The translations under genes were made by a program, and so were the position numbers. Source: Pseudoscleropodium purum (Eukaryota > Streptophyta > Bryopsida > Hypnales > Brachytheciaceae). Taken from it: DNA of 64,000 nt. The notes below the pieces were generated by a model that saw nothing but the letters and a program-made list of their open reading frames with translations, had not been told where the DNA came from and made no database searches. Of this stretch, positions 34,256-45,843 are shown in pieces (positions within the stretch are counted from its first letter, which is position 1; the number at the start of each line of letters is the position of its first letter). The stretch is from the NCBI GenBank assembly GCA_963969395.1, contig OZ017796.1:4590501-4654500 (forward strand), given 5' to 3'.

Positions 34256-37200
34256 ATGGCGATGACCTCGACGATGTCGGACCGCGACGTCGAAGCAAGC
34301 GGGCGAAGCCATGAGAACTCTTCGACGTCTCTTCCGCGCAACCAAGGGCGCCTTTGGGCCATGGACCAGAGGATCGACCAGCCGCTGGGCGATGAAGCCG
34401 ACCACGTCCGCTCCATGTTCGCTTTCCAGGTACACTCCCGTATTCGCACCTCCAAATGTAAAATTCTAAAGAATTTGCATGCGCAAGTTTGGAGCAGAGT
34501 TTTGGTAACCCCTTGTCGGTGTGGAATTTCCAAGAGTAGGTAGCGGTGGTTTGAGTTTCGCTGGTTTGGAGCTCAATGCCATGGCGCGCGAGATTTAATC
34601 GGTGCCCTTCGATAAGACGATGATTCGCGAACGAATTTTCCGTTCTTAGCAACGATTGGGAGGTGATTCATAGACTAGTCTTGTATATAGAGATTCTTGC
34701 AAGGAGAGATTTGATGAGTGGTGGATTAGAGCGGTACTTTGGTGCCTTACGAGGCGCACTACCTTCAATTTCGCCGGGTTTACGTGAATGGCATGCGTTT
34801 GCGGCGTTGGAATTGCAGGTTTCTTTCGGTTTAGTTTAGTTTAGTGCGAGAGGAGCGAGTTGTTGACTTTTTTATACATACATGGACACCGAATGAATTG
34901 CAGGTCTTGTTCGGGTTAGGGTAGTTTAGTTTCCCGAGGTGCACATTGTTAGTATGCGACGTGCACTGTCAAAAGATGGTGCGTGTTTTGTGAGTGTTTG
35001 TGTGTTGGAGTTTACGATTCGGGCGGGTGAGGGCTGAGACTCTCTTCTTCGTTCTCTGTATCGATGGTGTCATTTCCAAGGATTTCTTGTCTGTAATTGT
35101 CACTGCAAAGGTGAAACTTGAAAATGGCTATGTAGGCATTTATTCGTTTCGTTCTGTGTTCTGGACGCAAATGGACGGAGAAGTGATTTCTGTAGTGAAC
35201 TGCTGTAGGTTATGATTGAGCAAGGATTTTTGGACGTGAATTATTCTTGATCAGTAACACATTAGAGTTTCTCTGCTTGGTTATTGAGAGTCGGGCTCTA
35301 ACAGTGAAGAAGGACTTGCTGGCTTATGGAGAAGAAGATTTAATGTGATGTTCTCTTTCTTCATAAGTTGGCCGCTGTGGTTCCTTGACTCAGTGTTTTT
35401 TTAGAAAACCCGGAATAATTGAAAACTGACCTAGAGATTCGTTTGCTTCTCTCACTGCCGCCTACTACCTTGGAATCGAAAGATCGTGAGTGAATATTCC
35501 CGTGATTCTAAGATAGGGAGGACACGTAGGCATGGATGATAATATTATTATTCAGGTGTGACTATTTGCTAGACTCGCTCGTAGTTACCACGGAATAATT
35601 AATTACTGCGCTTGCCTCTGATCAAATTGGAATTCTCCTCCCAGTTCAATAACAAAAGTTTGCATTTGCCCAAGTGGAAATTAGCCCTCAATCTGTCCAG
35701 ACGTATCAGGGATCCTGAAAAAAAAAATCTTATTTATTTCTAAGCTATTGATCTTTCAAAGAAAAATAAATAAAATAACAAGTTTTGTTTCCTGGTCCAG
35801 GCTGTTCCGCTGACTGCGGTGTTAAGACTGGCATATCAAAGCCTGGGAGTGGTGTATGGCGATTTGGGCACATCACCGTTGTACGTGTTCAAAAGCACAT
35901 TTGCGAATTTGCCAGTGGATAACAAGGACGATATTATCGGAGCTTTGTCTCTCATCATCTACACTCTCACCATTATTCCTTTGATCAAGTACATCGTCAT
36001 CGTCCTCAGAGCCAATGACAATGGTGAAGGTATGAAACTTGATGAGCTCGCAAACCTGATTGCAAGAATTCGAACATTGCAGATTTTATTCGCTTCTCAA
36101 GTAGTTGACTATCTTGGTGTTAAATGGGCTGAATTTTTTAATCTGATTGCCTGGCTGTAAACTTATCAAGATTCAGATTGTGGACTAGCAAGATATTTTT
36201 GGTCTTGTCGTGCATCAGTCATTATCCAAAATCAAAGTTCTCTGGGGTTGTGAATACGGGGAATTAAGATTCTTGGGGCCAAATGATTACGGTCTATGGA
36301 ATTTCTTCTAAAGTGTACTATTACTGCATCTCTGCTGAATTGCTCCTTGATCACAAGAATGACGAAGTCCTCACTTTGAGTATATGATGCAGGGGGTACA
36401 TTTGCGATGTATTCCCTTCTATGTCGGTACTGTAATATTAGTTCGCTGCCAAATAGTCATCCGTCCGATGTAGAGCTCACCACGTACCTCGTGGAGCATG
36501 CCAACCATAAAACCTATCTGCAGAAGAAGCTGGAAGGCAGCTACGTGCTTCAAAAGGTGCTGTTGCTTATCGTGCTATTGGGAACCTGTATGGTGATAGG
36601 TGATGGCATATTGACCCCGTCAATCTCAGGTACACCTGCAATGCAATCCTCTATAGCGTCACGGAAAAAAATATATGATCTATTGAGCATCAGGTGTCAA
36701 TCATCAACGCGGTACTAGCGTTTGTTAGCTGAGGTTCCATAAGGATTTACCCACTCTGCCAAGATTAGAAGTGTCTGCATGGATGATTGTGATTTTCCTT
36801 GAGAGATCTGGTCACTATCAGGGAGCATCGTTCTTGCTGAGATTGCGTCTTGTGTTCAGAATATCCATGCTTGATGTCCAAAGATGACACAATGTAATGT
36901 CTTGTAAATTTGGATCATTCTTGAAGGTGATACTAGTGGCTTGCAGCGTTGCTGATGATGCTTTGAACATCTTTTGCGTTCTGCAGTCTTATCAGCAGTA
37001 GTGGGAATCAAGGCTGCTTCATCCAACTTGAACACCAGTAAGCAACGCCTGGAATCACCATTGCTCTTGGACCACTAGAATTCAAACTTTCAAAGTATCC
37101 CTTGGACATTTCTTTTCTGTTCTAACTGGTTATAAGTACAAGTCTGTAACTTTGATGATGTGATTTTATTTGTTTTTCTGGGCACAGAGTCATTGTTATC

Positions 37201-40200
37201 TCATGTTTCAAATTTCTGACTTTGCAGATTTGGTAACGGTGATGTCGTTAATTATTCTGGTCTTTCTCTTCAGCCTGCAACGGTTCGGTACAGCAAGGGT
37301 CTCCTTTTTGTTCGCTCCCATTTTCACGACCTGGTTTTTCGTCCTTGCCTTGCTTGGTTGTTACAACATTATCAAATGGGACAAGTCTGTGTTTACAGCC
37401 TTCAACCCCCTTCATATCGTATATTTCTTCCAAAGGAACGGAAGATTGGGTTGGGAGCATCTCGGAGGAATCGTACTGTGTATGACAGGTATTAATAAAA
37501 TTCTTTTGTTTTCTGTGTTTCCAGACAGTATCTGACATTCCATTGTATCATTATCACAAAATCGTGTGCACTTTCTTAATACGGGATGAATCTATGTCGA
37601 ATCAGAATGGATAATATAGAACAGGGTTCTTACAGGAACTTTTAGTCAACATCATGAAAATAATCCATATGATTCATGGGGAGGTCTTCCTATGGTCATA
37701 GTGATCATAACTTTTTGGTGGCTTACTTCCGATTCTTTTTTTTCAATTATGTGTTTGGCCTGAATGTTGCAGGGACGGAGGCGTTGTTTGCTGATTTAGG
37801 CCACTTCAGTTATCGTTCCATCCAGGTGAAGACAACTAGGTGATATTTGTTGGACCTTTTTGCACAGGCAATCACATAACGTTACTAGTGGGTCCTTTTG
37901 CCTCCCACAAAAATAGCGCAACCAGCTTATATTAAATCTCTTGTGGATCATGTACGTAGAGGGTATATTGTCCCTTCGATTGTTCCACACCAATTGTGGG
38001 ATAATTGTGCCTATTTTTTACACTGGGAATTCAATATCAGCTGACTGTATAGGAACCTTGCCAGTGAGGTGTTAGCGGCGTCTTTACGAAAATCCCTCTC
38101 CAAGAGTCTTGAGGAAGGATACTTCATCTTCTGATGAAAGGAAATCTTTGGATCATGGAAACATTATGTGTGCATTCAAATTTTATAGTGGTTCCTCAAT
38201 TTAGCTTCAACCTCTCTGACAGAAAATGTGTGGCTTTTGTGCAGATTGCGTTCACTTGCTTGGTGTACCCTTGCTTGATTTTGACTTACATTGGGCAGTC
38301 TGCATATCTTGTGGGGCACTTGAAAGACGTTAGCGATCCTTTCTACTCCTCACTTCCACGTATGTAGCGTATTTGCTTCTAATTTCAACAAATATTATAT
38401 TTAATATTGCTATTTTTTTTATATCTTCTCTCAAATTTTAGTGTCCTGTATCCTTGCCCGATCTTTGTTTCCTTTTAATTATATGGTAGTGTCTATTTAA
38501 TGACCTTACTAAGAGTCAAAATTTTAACATTCGAGCTCTATTTTAGAACTGGTGTAGACCTGAGGTTCCAGACGGGTAATTGGAAAGTGCCGATCATGTC
38601 CAATTTATGCTTTTGCATTTTATTTTTCATGGTGCATGATATCTTCTGTATACTGTCTTATGGTAGATGCATGTGATATATGTATGCTCACGGATGTCAA
38701 ATTGTCTGGTGCTCTGCAGAAAAGCTGTACTGGCCCATATTTGTGTTGGCAACATTGGCTGCTATGATTGCAAGCCAAGCCATAATCACGGCTACATTTT
38801 CCATTATCAAGCAATCGGTAGCTTTGGGATGCTTCCCACGCGTGAAGATTGTGCACACGTCAAATGACATAGCCGGACAGGTGTACATTCCCGAAGTCAA
38901 TTGGATCCTTATGGTTCTGTGCCTGCTCATTACTGCTGGTTTTCGAGACACCAACGAAATCGGCAATGCTTACGGTAGGCTACCCCATTCTTCCATTTAC
39001 ACGGTTTTCATTTCGCCTTCCCATGCTGGTAAGCATCAAGAGATTTACTGTGTGGGTTCCTCATGTGGCAGGCATCGCCGTGGTGATGGTGATGATCGTG
39101 ACCACGTTCCTGACCACACTGGTGATCATCATCGTATGGCGCAAGCACTGGCTGCTGGCCCTCCTCTTCGCCGTGTGCTTCGGTGCCATCGAGAGCACCT
39201 ACTTGTCCGCAGTTCTCTTCAAAACTACGCAAGGCGGCTGGGTCCCGCTCGTCATCGCCGTGGTCTTCGGCACCATCATGTACACATGGCACTACGGCAC
39301 GCTCAAGCGCTACCAATACGAGATTCAGCACAAAGTGTCCGTGGGCTGGCTGCTGGGTCTGGGTCCAAGCTTGGGCTTGGTCCGCGTGCCCGGCATCGGC
39401 CTCATATACACGGATCTGGCGCATGGCGTACCGCCCTTGTTCTCTCACTTCGTCACCAACTTGCCCGCCATTCACTCGACGGTGGTTTTCGTGTGCATCA
39501 AGTACCTGCCGGTGAACACGGTGCCCCAGGAGGAGCGGTTTCTGGTGCGCAGGATCGGGACACGGGCGTACTCCATGTACCGCTGCGCTGCCCGCTACGG
39601 CTACAAGGACATTCACAAGAAGGACGACTATTTCGAGAAGCTGCTGATGCTGAGCTTGACGAGGTTCATTAAGATGGAGAGTCTGCGCGAGCATAGCGAC
39701 CGCGAGTCCATGGCGGCAAGCTGGACGCCGGAGGAGCAGCACAGTGTTGCTGGGGGAGACTCTCTGCCGCCTCTTGTGATCAACACGGCCAATCGGATGC
39801 AGCTGGAACGGATTCTGCGCTTGAATGGGCTTATGCAGGCGGGCGAACCCGGTACGTTTTTGACTCTTCCCCCTCGGTCCTGTTTTTCTAATTGAATTCA
39901 AACAGTTTTAAGTATAATGCGTGCTTAAGGACCTAAGAATCTTATTTTTCAAATGACTAATTCAATTGGTCATATGGTGGAAAGTATATTATTGAAATGG
40001 GTACAAGTTTTACGTCCACAGGCTGAATGAATGTGCTGGGTTACGAATAATCATCGGAACAAAGAAAATCTCCATATTATGCACATAGAGTATATTGACA
40101 TACAATGCACATTCAAGGACCAATTAAAGGTTCTTATTTTTGAAATGGCCAGTTTGATTAGTCATATTGCAGTAGAAAGTATAATTGAAATGTGACAACA

Positions 40201-41764
40201 TTTAGTATCACCACATTGAATGAATGTGTAAATGAAAATCATAAGTTTTGGAATGCCTATTAAACTTTCTACAAAAACATGTGGCTGACTATAGCTTTTT
40301 GTTTAAGATACAAGTACAAAGTCTACCTTGGAAGTTAAAATGAAATTTCTATTGTCTAAAATGTGCGGGTTGGTTTCTTCTTTCTATTGGTATATTGTTA
40401 GAGTTTCTTCAACTGATTTATTTTTAACTCATATAAATATAGAAGTGGATACTCTCGGTCATTTGAGTTTTGAGGGGTTAAATAGAAGAATCTTAATATA
40501 TAGCTTTAGGTGATAACTAACATATCTTGAGGTTGGGTTTCAAAGATTAACTAAAATTCTTTTTAATTCATATAGTTGATGATGAACTAGAAAACTTTGG
40601 AGGCCTTATACTACAATTTTAAAATATAATTAAAACAATTTATGCCAAAACTATTATTATTTTTAGAGTCAAGTTAAGAAACAATTGAGGTTTTTGAAAA
40701 GTCATGATGTGCTTATGGTGTATTTTTGTTTTACAACCTCATTTTGAATACACATCCAATGGGATTGAAGCCATTGTTCAAGTGTTTGACTTTGGACAAA
40801 AAAACCCAATGACAAACAACTCAATACCAAATACATGTTGCAAGGTAGGACCAAAATTTCAATTTGGGAAAGTAGCCACCTAGATTGTATGTAACAATGA
40901 GTTTTCATTCTAGGAAAGCACAAAGTTGAACAAGAATTCAAATGCAATCTAGAAAAAAGATTTCATGTGTTTATTGTGGACCAATGAGAGTTACAAAGAA
41001 AGATGAAAAACTAAAATACTCCTTGACTTTACAAGGTAGGGGGTTCTAAAAGCACACACGTTCTAAAAGTGTCCACCTCCTTAAATATACATAGCATGTA
41101 CATGTTGCTTTTTTTAGCCTTCAGCCATGTATAAACAGTGCACTTTGGGGGAGGTGGACGTTTCTAGAGCCTTATGCCACTTCAGCTTCAAATTTTCATA
41201 ACTAATTCCACAAAGCTCCTAAAAATATGAAACGACTTGGGTTAGATGCCAATTCTACTAGTCTTTCAAGGAAAATTTAACTGAAAAATATTTGAAGAAG
41301 TTTCACCTACCCAAAAATCAGTTCCAGCTCTTAAATGGTTGGCTTATGGACCTTCTTATTTGTATTCAATTTTTATTCAATTTCATGTCAAGACCCCCTC
41401 AAGCAGATGTTTTCATGAAGTGAGTTTCACATATGCAGGGGATTCAAACAATGGTGAGTACTCCAATCAGTCCGGGATCAGCTTGGCTGAAATTGCAACA
41501 AACCATCGAAGTGAAGCTGGTGAAGGTGCTAGCAGTTCGGATTCGTATGACGAGCTTGCGTTATTGAATTCCTGTAAAGAAGCTGGCGTTGTGTACATTC
41601 TGGGGAACAATGTTGTGAAAGCTCGCAAGGACGCAGGTTTTTTCAAAAAGCTGGCCATCAACTACATTTACACTTTTCTCAGGAGACTCAGTAGAGACAG
41701 TCGGGTGGTGTTGAACATCCCCCATGAGTGCCTCCTTCAGGTGGGCATGGTGTACTATGTCTGA
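34256..41764 (+). CDS. KUP/HAK/KT-family potassium transporter
   Basis: Ten exons join in frame: 34256-34429, 35801-36029, 36393-36629, 36987-37037, 37228-37488, 37773-37825, 38245-38359, 38720-38974, 39072-39851, 41439-41764. They give 2481 nt, or 826 aa, within the family's 700-860. All introns are GT-AG. The product is a multi-spanning membrane protein taking up K+ with H+ across the plasma or vacuolar membrane. Signatures are [13 protein letters not shown] (74-86), [23 protein letters not shown] (ending at 206), [49 protein letters not shown] text, GFRDT, WHYGT and [20 protein letters not shown]. The cytosolic tail (about 720-826) ends [16 protein letters not shown], a typical KUP ending. 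The start is the first ATG of the open frame. A repeat sits in intron 9, close to the last acceptor. Subfamily not assigned. Confidence 0.95.
39852..41438 (+). other. KUP intron 9, largest of the gene
   Basis: This 1587-base GTACGT...GCAG intron splits codon 719 after phase 1. It carries a repeat of about 310 bp at 41030-41345, only about 90 bases before the acceptor. If the intron were retained, the frame would stop 15 codons after the exon 9 boundary, at about 39895. Confidence 0.8.
41030..41345. repeat. AAGGTAG-family repeat, copy 1 (in KUP intron 9)
   Basis: It runs from AGGTAGGGGGTTCTAAAAGC to GGACCTTCTTA-type text. It matches 54308-54640 in the same orientation and 60296-60575 inverted, sharing TGTCCACCTCCTTAAAT, TTTTTTAGCCTTCAGCCATG and TTCCACAAAGCTCC. 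The two outer ends are imperfect inverted repeats of each other, so this is probably a non-autonomous DNA element. The other two copies are intergenic. Confidence 0.7.
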
Positions 41765-42982
41765 AGCCTTTTACATTTTTTACATTTTTTCCCCTTTATC
41801 TGTATATACTGTATATATAGGTGAGTGTATAAACATATCATTCTTTAGCTCAAGGTATCCTACTTTGAATGGGAACCAAGCAAGATGAAAAGAGGATACT
41901 AGAGAGAGTCAAAATAGGATTAGAGTTTGATCCAATGCTTATGTCTAGATGAGCTATTTGGGCATGTCATAGTTGGTTATTGGACATAATCCTCTCCTCC
42001 AAACTAGATCAAGATCATCAAATCTAGCCTTGTAGATCTAATGCTCTCTTGATCATGGAAAGGATGGGATTTATGACCATAAAGTTTAAACTAAAGTTGC
42101 ACCATGTGGCAATGAAAGTAACAAGAGAAGGTTATGTTAAATAGATTGAATTCAAATGTGCCTCTGGAAAGGAAGGAGCAACTACTTGAATGCCCAACTT
42201 ATGAGTGAAATTGTAACATAGTAGATTGCTAGGGGCGAGAGATCAAGGTAGTATGTAGAAAGGTGCAAAAAGGTGAAGTTTTGATCACATCCTCAAGTCA
42301 AAATGTGATTTATAAAAAGATGACAAAAGTATTTTATGGATGATTTACGCAAAGTTGTGTAAACATACATGAAGTTTGAATTTGTGCATGTAAACGCAAT
42401 GTCATGGGTGTTTGAATTGGTCACAGTTTCAATGATGTTGGTGCTTGTAGATATTCTGTAACTTCCTTGCTATCAAAATTCTACAACCCCAAGATTCAAA
42501 CCTTAACAAACCTTTTTAACAAGTATTACATTGATGAGTCTTGCAATACAACAATTGTAGCTATAAATACATAGACAATTAGTAGAACACAGAGAACTAT
42601 ATTGCACCCATCTTCTTGCATGAGGTTCTATTTCTTAGAACCTTTGTTCTCACTTTTGCCATATATACCACACGACCATAACCCAATTTCTGCACATCCT
42701 TCATTGTAGTATTGTTGGTACTATGTTCCTCATTCAACGTGAAATTGCTTCGGCTCAATTGAAGCAAACACAGTCAAAGCATGGATGCATTGAGCAAATC
42801 TATGGATGAGGTGAAGTCAAGGCTTGATCCCCAACAGGTTCAACTAATGGAAGCACTCACTAAAGCAAGCATTGAAGTATCATTTGCTGCTAGTTCAAAA
42901 AGATATGAAAATTGTCTTGAAGCACTAGCATGTTGAGCCGTCCACAAATAGATGTACTTTTCACCTTCAAAGAATCTCTATA
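41765..42982. other. Stretch 3' of KUP with one short open frame
   Basis: The KUP 3' UTR lies at the start. A 49-codon frame at about 42782-42931 (MDALSKSMDEVKSRLDPQQV, then QLMEALTKASIEVSF) has protein-like composition and a preceding CTATAAATAC box near 42560. I do not recognise it. A retroelement Gag remnant is possible. Confidence 0.3.
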
Positions 42983-43156
42983 CACTAAAAGAAAATCATG
43001 TTTAAGTTGACAAAATTTTCTAAACATCTAATATGATAAGTCGTGTTTTTATGTCAATAATTACGTTTATCATAACATGAAGATGTTATGGTAGACATAA
43101 TTGTTGACATAAAAACACCACTTGTTATATTAAATGTCTAAAAAAATCTATCAATT
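42983..43156. mobile_element. CACTA-type foldback MITE, right end lost
   Basis: It begins CACTAAAAGAAAATCATG, like the CACTA elements at 2932 and 7271. Two arms of about 74 bp then pair around a GAAG loop near 43080. They share GTGTTTTTATGTCAA and its complement, and CATAACAT/ATGTTATG. The matching CATGATTTTCTTTTAGTG right end is absent, so the copy is truncated or diverged there. Confidence 0.65.
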
Positions 43157-43404
43157 TAGGCATACAAAAATCCAAAAAAACACAGGCTCCTTCTAATAAT
43201 AAGATTCTAGTTCCCCATTCAATATTGACTGCAGAAGAAGCACAATAGGTTGGAGACAAAATGCCAATATTTATGATTCCCTCCTCACAACACCATCGCT
43301 TTGGTCCATCACTACATTGACACACATTCTTTTCATATAGAGTTTACAGTGTTGTAGAGCTCCTTATTTCAATCCAGAGACTGGGGATGCCTGAGCTCGC
43401 ATGG

Positions 43405-45843
43405 TCACAAAACAACATGCTGAACCTCCACAAGCCTCACTCCATGAAAAATCAATCTTCTTGCAATAATTTTAGTTCCAAATTTTGCACACATCAAGCA
43501 TGAATAAAGAAGGACAACAATAAAAGTAATATACATTATGCTGACCTTGATCTGGCGCCAATTGTAGGTGTATGTTGCATGAATGTGTTTGTTAGAAGCC
43601 AAAATCACAGCAGCTTAAGAGAATTCGCCTTCATTGGCGTTCTCTAATGTCAAGTAGTCTTCCCAACTCAATCCATCGTCTTCAGAAATTGCAACTTTCA
43701 GTACGCCATGAGAGATAGTGTTGTAAAATACAAGTAAGAGGCCATCATGTAGTTTCACGCCATCAAAACCTGACGCGGTCACAACCTATTTATCTGATCA
43801 CTAACCGAACGAAAAGATGAAGCACTTTCAAATGTTGAAAGAGAATGATAAAAATGTCTGCGGGTTAATACTGACAAGAAAAAACAAAGTACCACAATTG
43901 CAGTTGATGAGATCCGTTGGGGTGGCAAAACTCCATGTCATCCCTCCGTCTTCAGAGGTTGCCATGCAAATTCTTCCCACCTCTAAACTAGGGCGTAGTA
44001 AAATCCGAAGAGTGTTGTTGGTTGTCACAAACGGAACAGGTTGTATAACCCCAAAAGAAACACCAGGAATGAATATTGGACCGTACTTTGTCCATGAACG
44101 GCCAGCATCAGGAGTCACCTGCGCCCACCCTCATAACGCCTTAGGAGCAGTGAAAGAGAATGTGGCACCTCATTTTGATTGTGGCACAAAAAGCTGCTTG
44201 GTATAAATATCAATGCTGATTGTTGACAAGTCCTATACTAATTGGAACAACGTTTGTTACTCAAAAGCCTTGGCAAGGAAACTCCAAGGTGATTAAAGTA
44301 GACAGAATCCGTAAATAGGAGTTAGTGGGAGAACATACCTCATTCTTAATTGGACCTAATATGCCAGGAGACAATTGTTCTCTATCTGACCATGTCACTC
44401 CATTGTTCGACGATCTCTTCATGAATCCACTCCATCTATTTCAAGACGTCCACGAGTATTGAGACAATTTGAAAGGGTAGAAACAACACCCATATGTTAT
44501 CATATAAACAAAATACAACCGATTGAGCACCCAGTACCTACCTTTGCACTTCTTCACCGATCTTGTAGAATAAGAGTAGTTCTCCATCGGGCATTTTGAA
44601 GAGGACAGGGTTCCAAAGAGGCACATCCAACTCTTTGTCTACCAATACCAGGGGCTTCCAAACTCCTGCCTGCCCATGCCAATTGACAAACAAAAATGTC
44701 GTCATAACTAAATGGACATGCGTATGCAAGAACGAACACAGTAGGCCATTCTCTTAGAACCTATGGTTGGAGGTAGTTTGTTACCATTATGTGGGGATGT
44801 TAAAACGTTAAGGATGTGTGAGCAAACATACCTCCAACTGAGATGTCCAGATTGCAACATCACCGCAGCCCTCATATGTGCCCCCGAAGTAGGCCACCAT
44901 GAAAGTACCTGAGCCCAACTGCGTTCGAAGTTTCTTAAACTATTATCCATTGACAAAAAGAAAACGGAGAGCATTCCACTTGCAGAGGAATAACCATGTC
45001 TATCACCTACACTACTACTATCTTATATTGCCAACAGTTGTACTTAGTGCATGACAAGCACTCTATGGATTGCATTCAGGTCCAATTCACAACACATATT
45101 CAAACTAATCAAAACAAGAAGTGAGGTTTCTAGTGCAGCGCATAGTTGTCGTGCCAACAACCCCAAAAGCCTTGGCCAAGAAACTAAGGAATGCGAATTT
45201 ATAATAACATTACAAAAGCAGTTAAACAAAATCAGTTGGTATGAAAATACTTCTCCGCAAATAAATCAATAAAGTTGCATACCTCAACAATAGACGAGGC
45301 ATGACAACTAGGAAACGGCGCTTTTCCATCTTCAAACAAAAACTCCTCCGTGACTATCGCAAGATGGTGATGCCTGGTCATGTTGATAGTCGCATTTTGA
45401 GCGCCCATGCTGCTATCGTTTCCCTTCTGTGTACCACTGAAAGGGAAACGACAGCCGTTGAGCGCCATGGCATGACTTCAGACTAATAAACAAACCTGCA
45501 TCGACTGTCAAGATACATAAGCAAAACAAGAGCAACGATCTTGTAAGAAAAATTCGGTCATGATTCATGATTAAAAAAAGACTACTACGGGTCACGCATA
45601 AGGAGAGGGATGCTACCTGGATGCCAGCGGCATGTCTTTGGTTGGCTCTTCCAACCCTATTTGATATATGTTTTCAAGCATCATCTCCAGGTCTAGTTTC
45701 CTTGAGCTTAGTAACTGCGAATCTGTACTCCTTGCTACCATGCCATGAGTACTTTCAAATGCAGGAAGTAGCGGATACAATCTGGATCCACATAAGGAAA
45801 AAATTAGAAGTGAGATAAGTATCCAACTCGTGCACATCTTCAT
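43405..45843 (-). pseudogene. Sialidase-fold BNR/Asp-box gene with three in-frame stops
   Basis: Exons on minus in order: 45843-45617, 45436-45283, 44918-44832, 44669-44542, 44435-44339, 44193-43893, 43769-43546, 43419-43405. All introns are GT-AG and phases agree over 1233 nt (410 codons plus stop). The first exon gives a hydrophobic N-terminus (MCTSWILISLLIFSLCG), a signal peptide or anchor. Then come FPSCHASSIVE, VAYFGGTYEG, a GPIKN segment and four Asp boxes ([32 protein letters not shown]), with YNTISHGVLKVA and HATYTYNWRQIK near the end. Three stops interrupt it: TGA at 44172-44170, TGA at 44133-44131 and TAA at 43617-43615, where relatives have Tyr. The two TGAs depend on exon 6 starting at 44193. 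The TAA lies within an otherwise clear exon. The family is a predicted six-blade propeller of unclear role in plants. Likely a recent pseudogene, or a sequence error at these points. Confidence 0.8.

Noticed and set aside
33820..34533. 237-codon open frame on the minus strand over the KUP 5' end
   Set aside because: It overlaps the GC-rich leader and exon 1 of KUP in antisense. It has no recognisable domain and several rival frames are equally open there.
38680..39672. 330-codon + frame through 38680-39672
   Set aside because: Its first part is KUP exon 8. After about 38974 it reads intron 8 and then exon 9 in a wrong frame, giving Arg/His-rich nonsense. Splicing at 38974/39072 restores the KUP frame.
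39008..39901. 297-codon open frame on the minus strand
   Set aside because: It is antisense to KUP exon 9, whose GC-rich codons suppress stops in other frames. The protein text is unnatural (His/Gln/Asp-rich) and has no motif.
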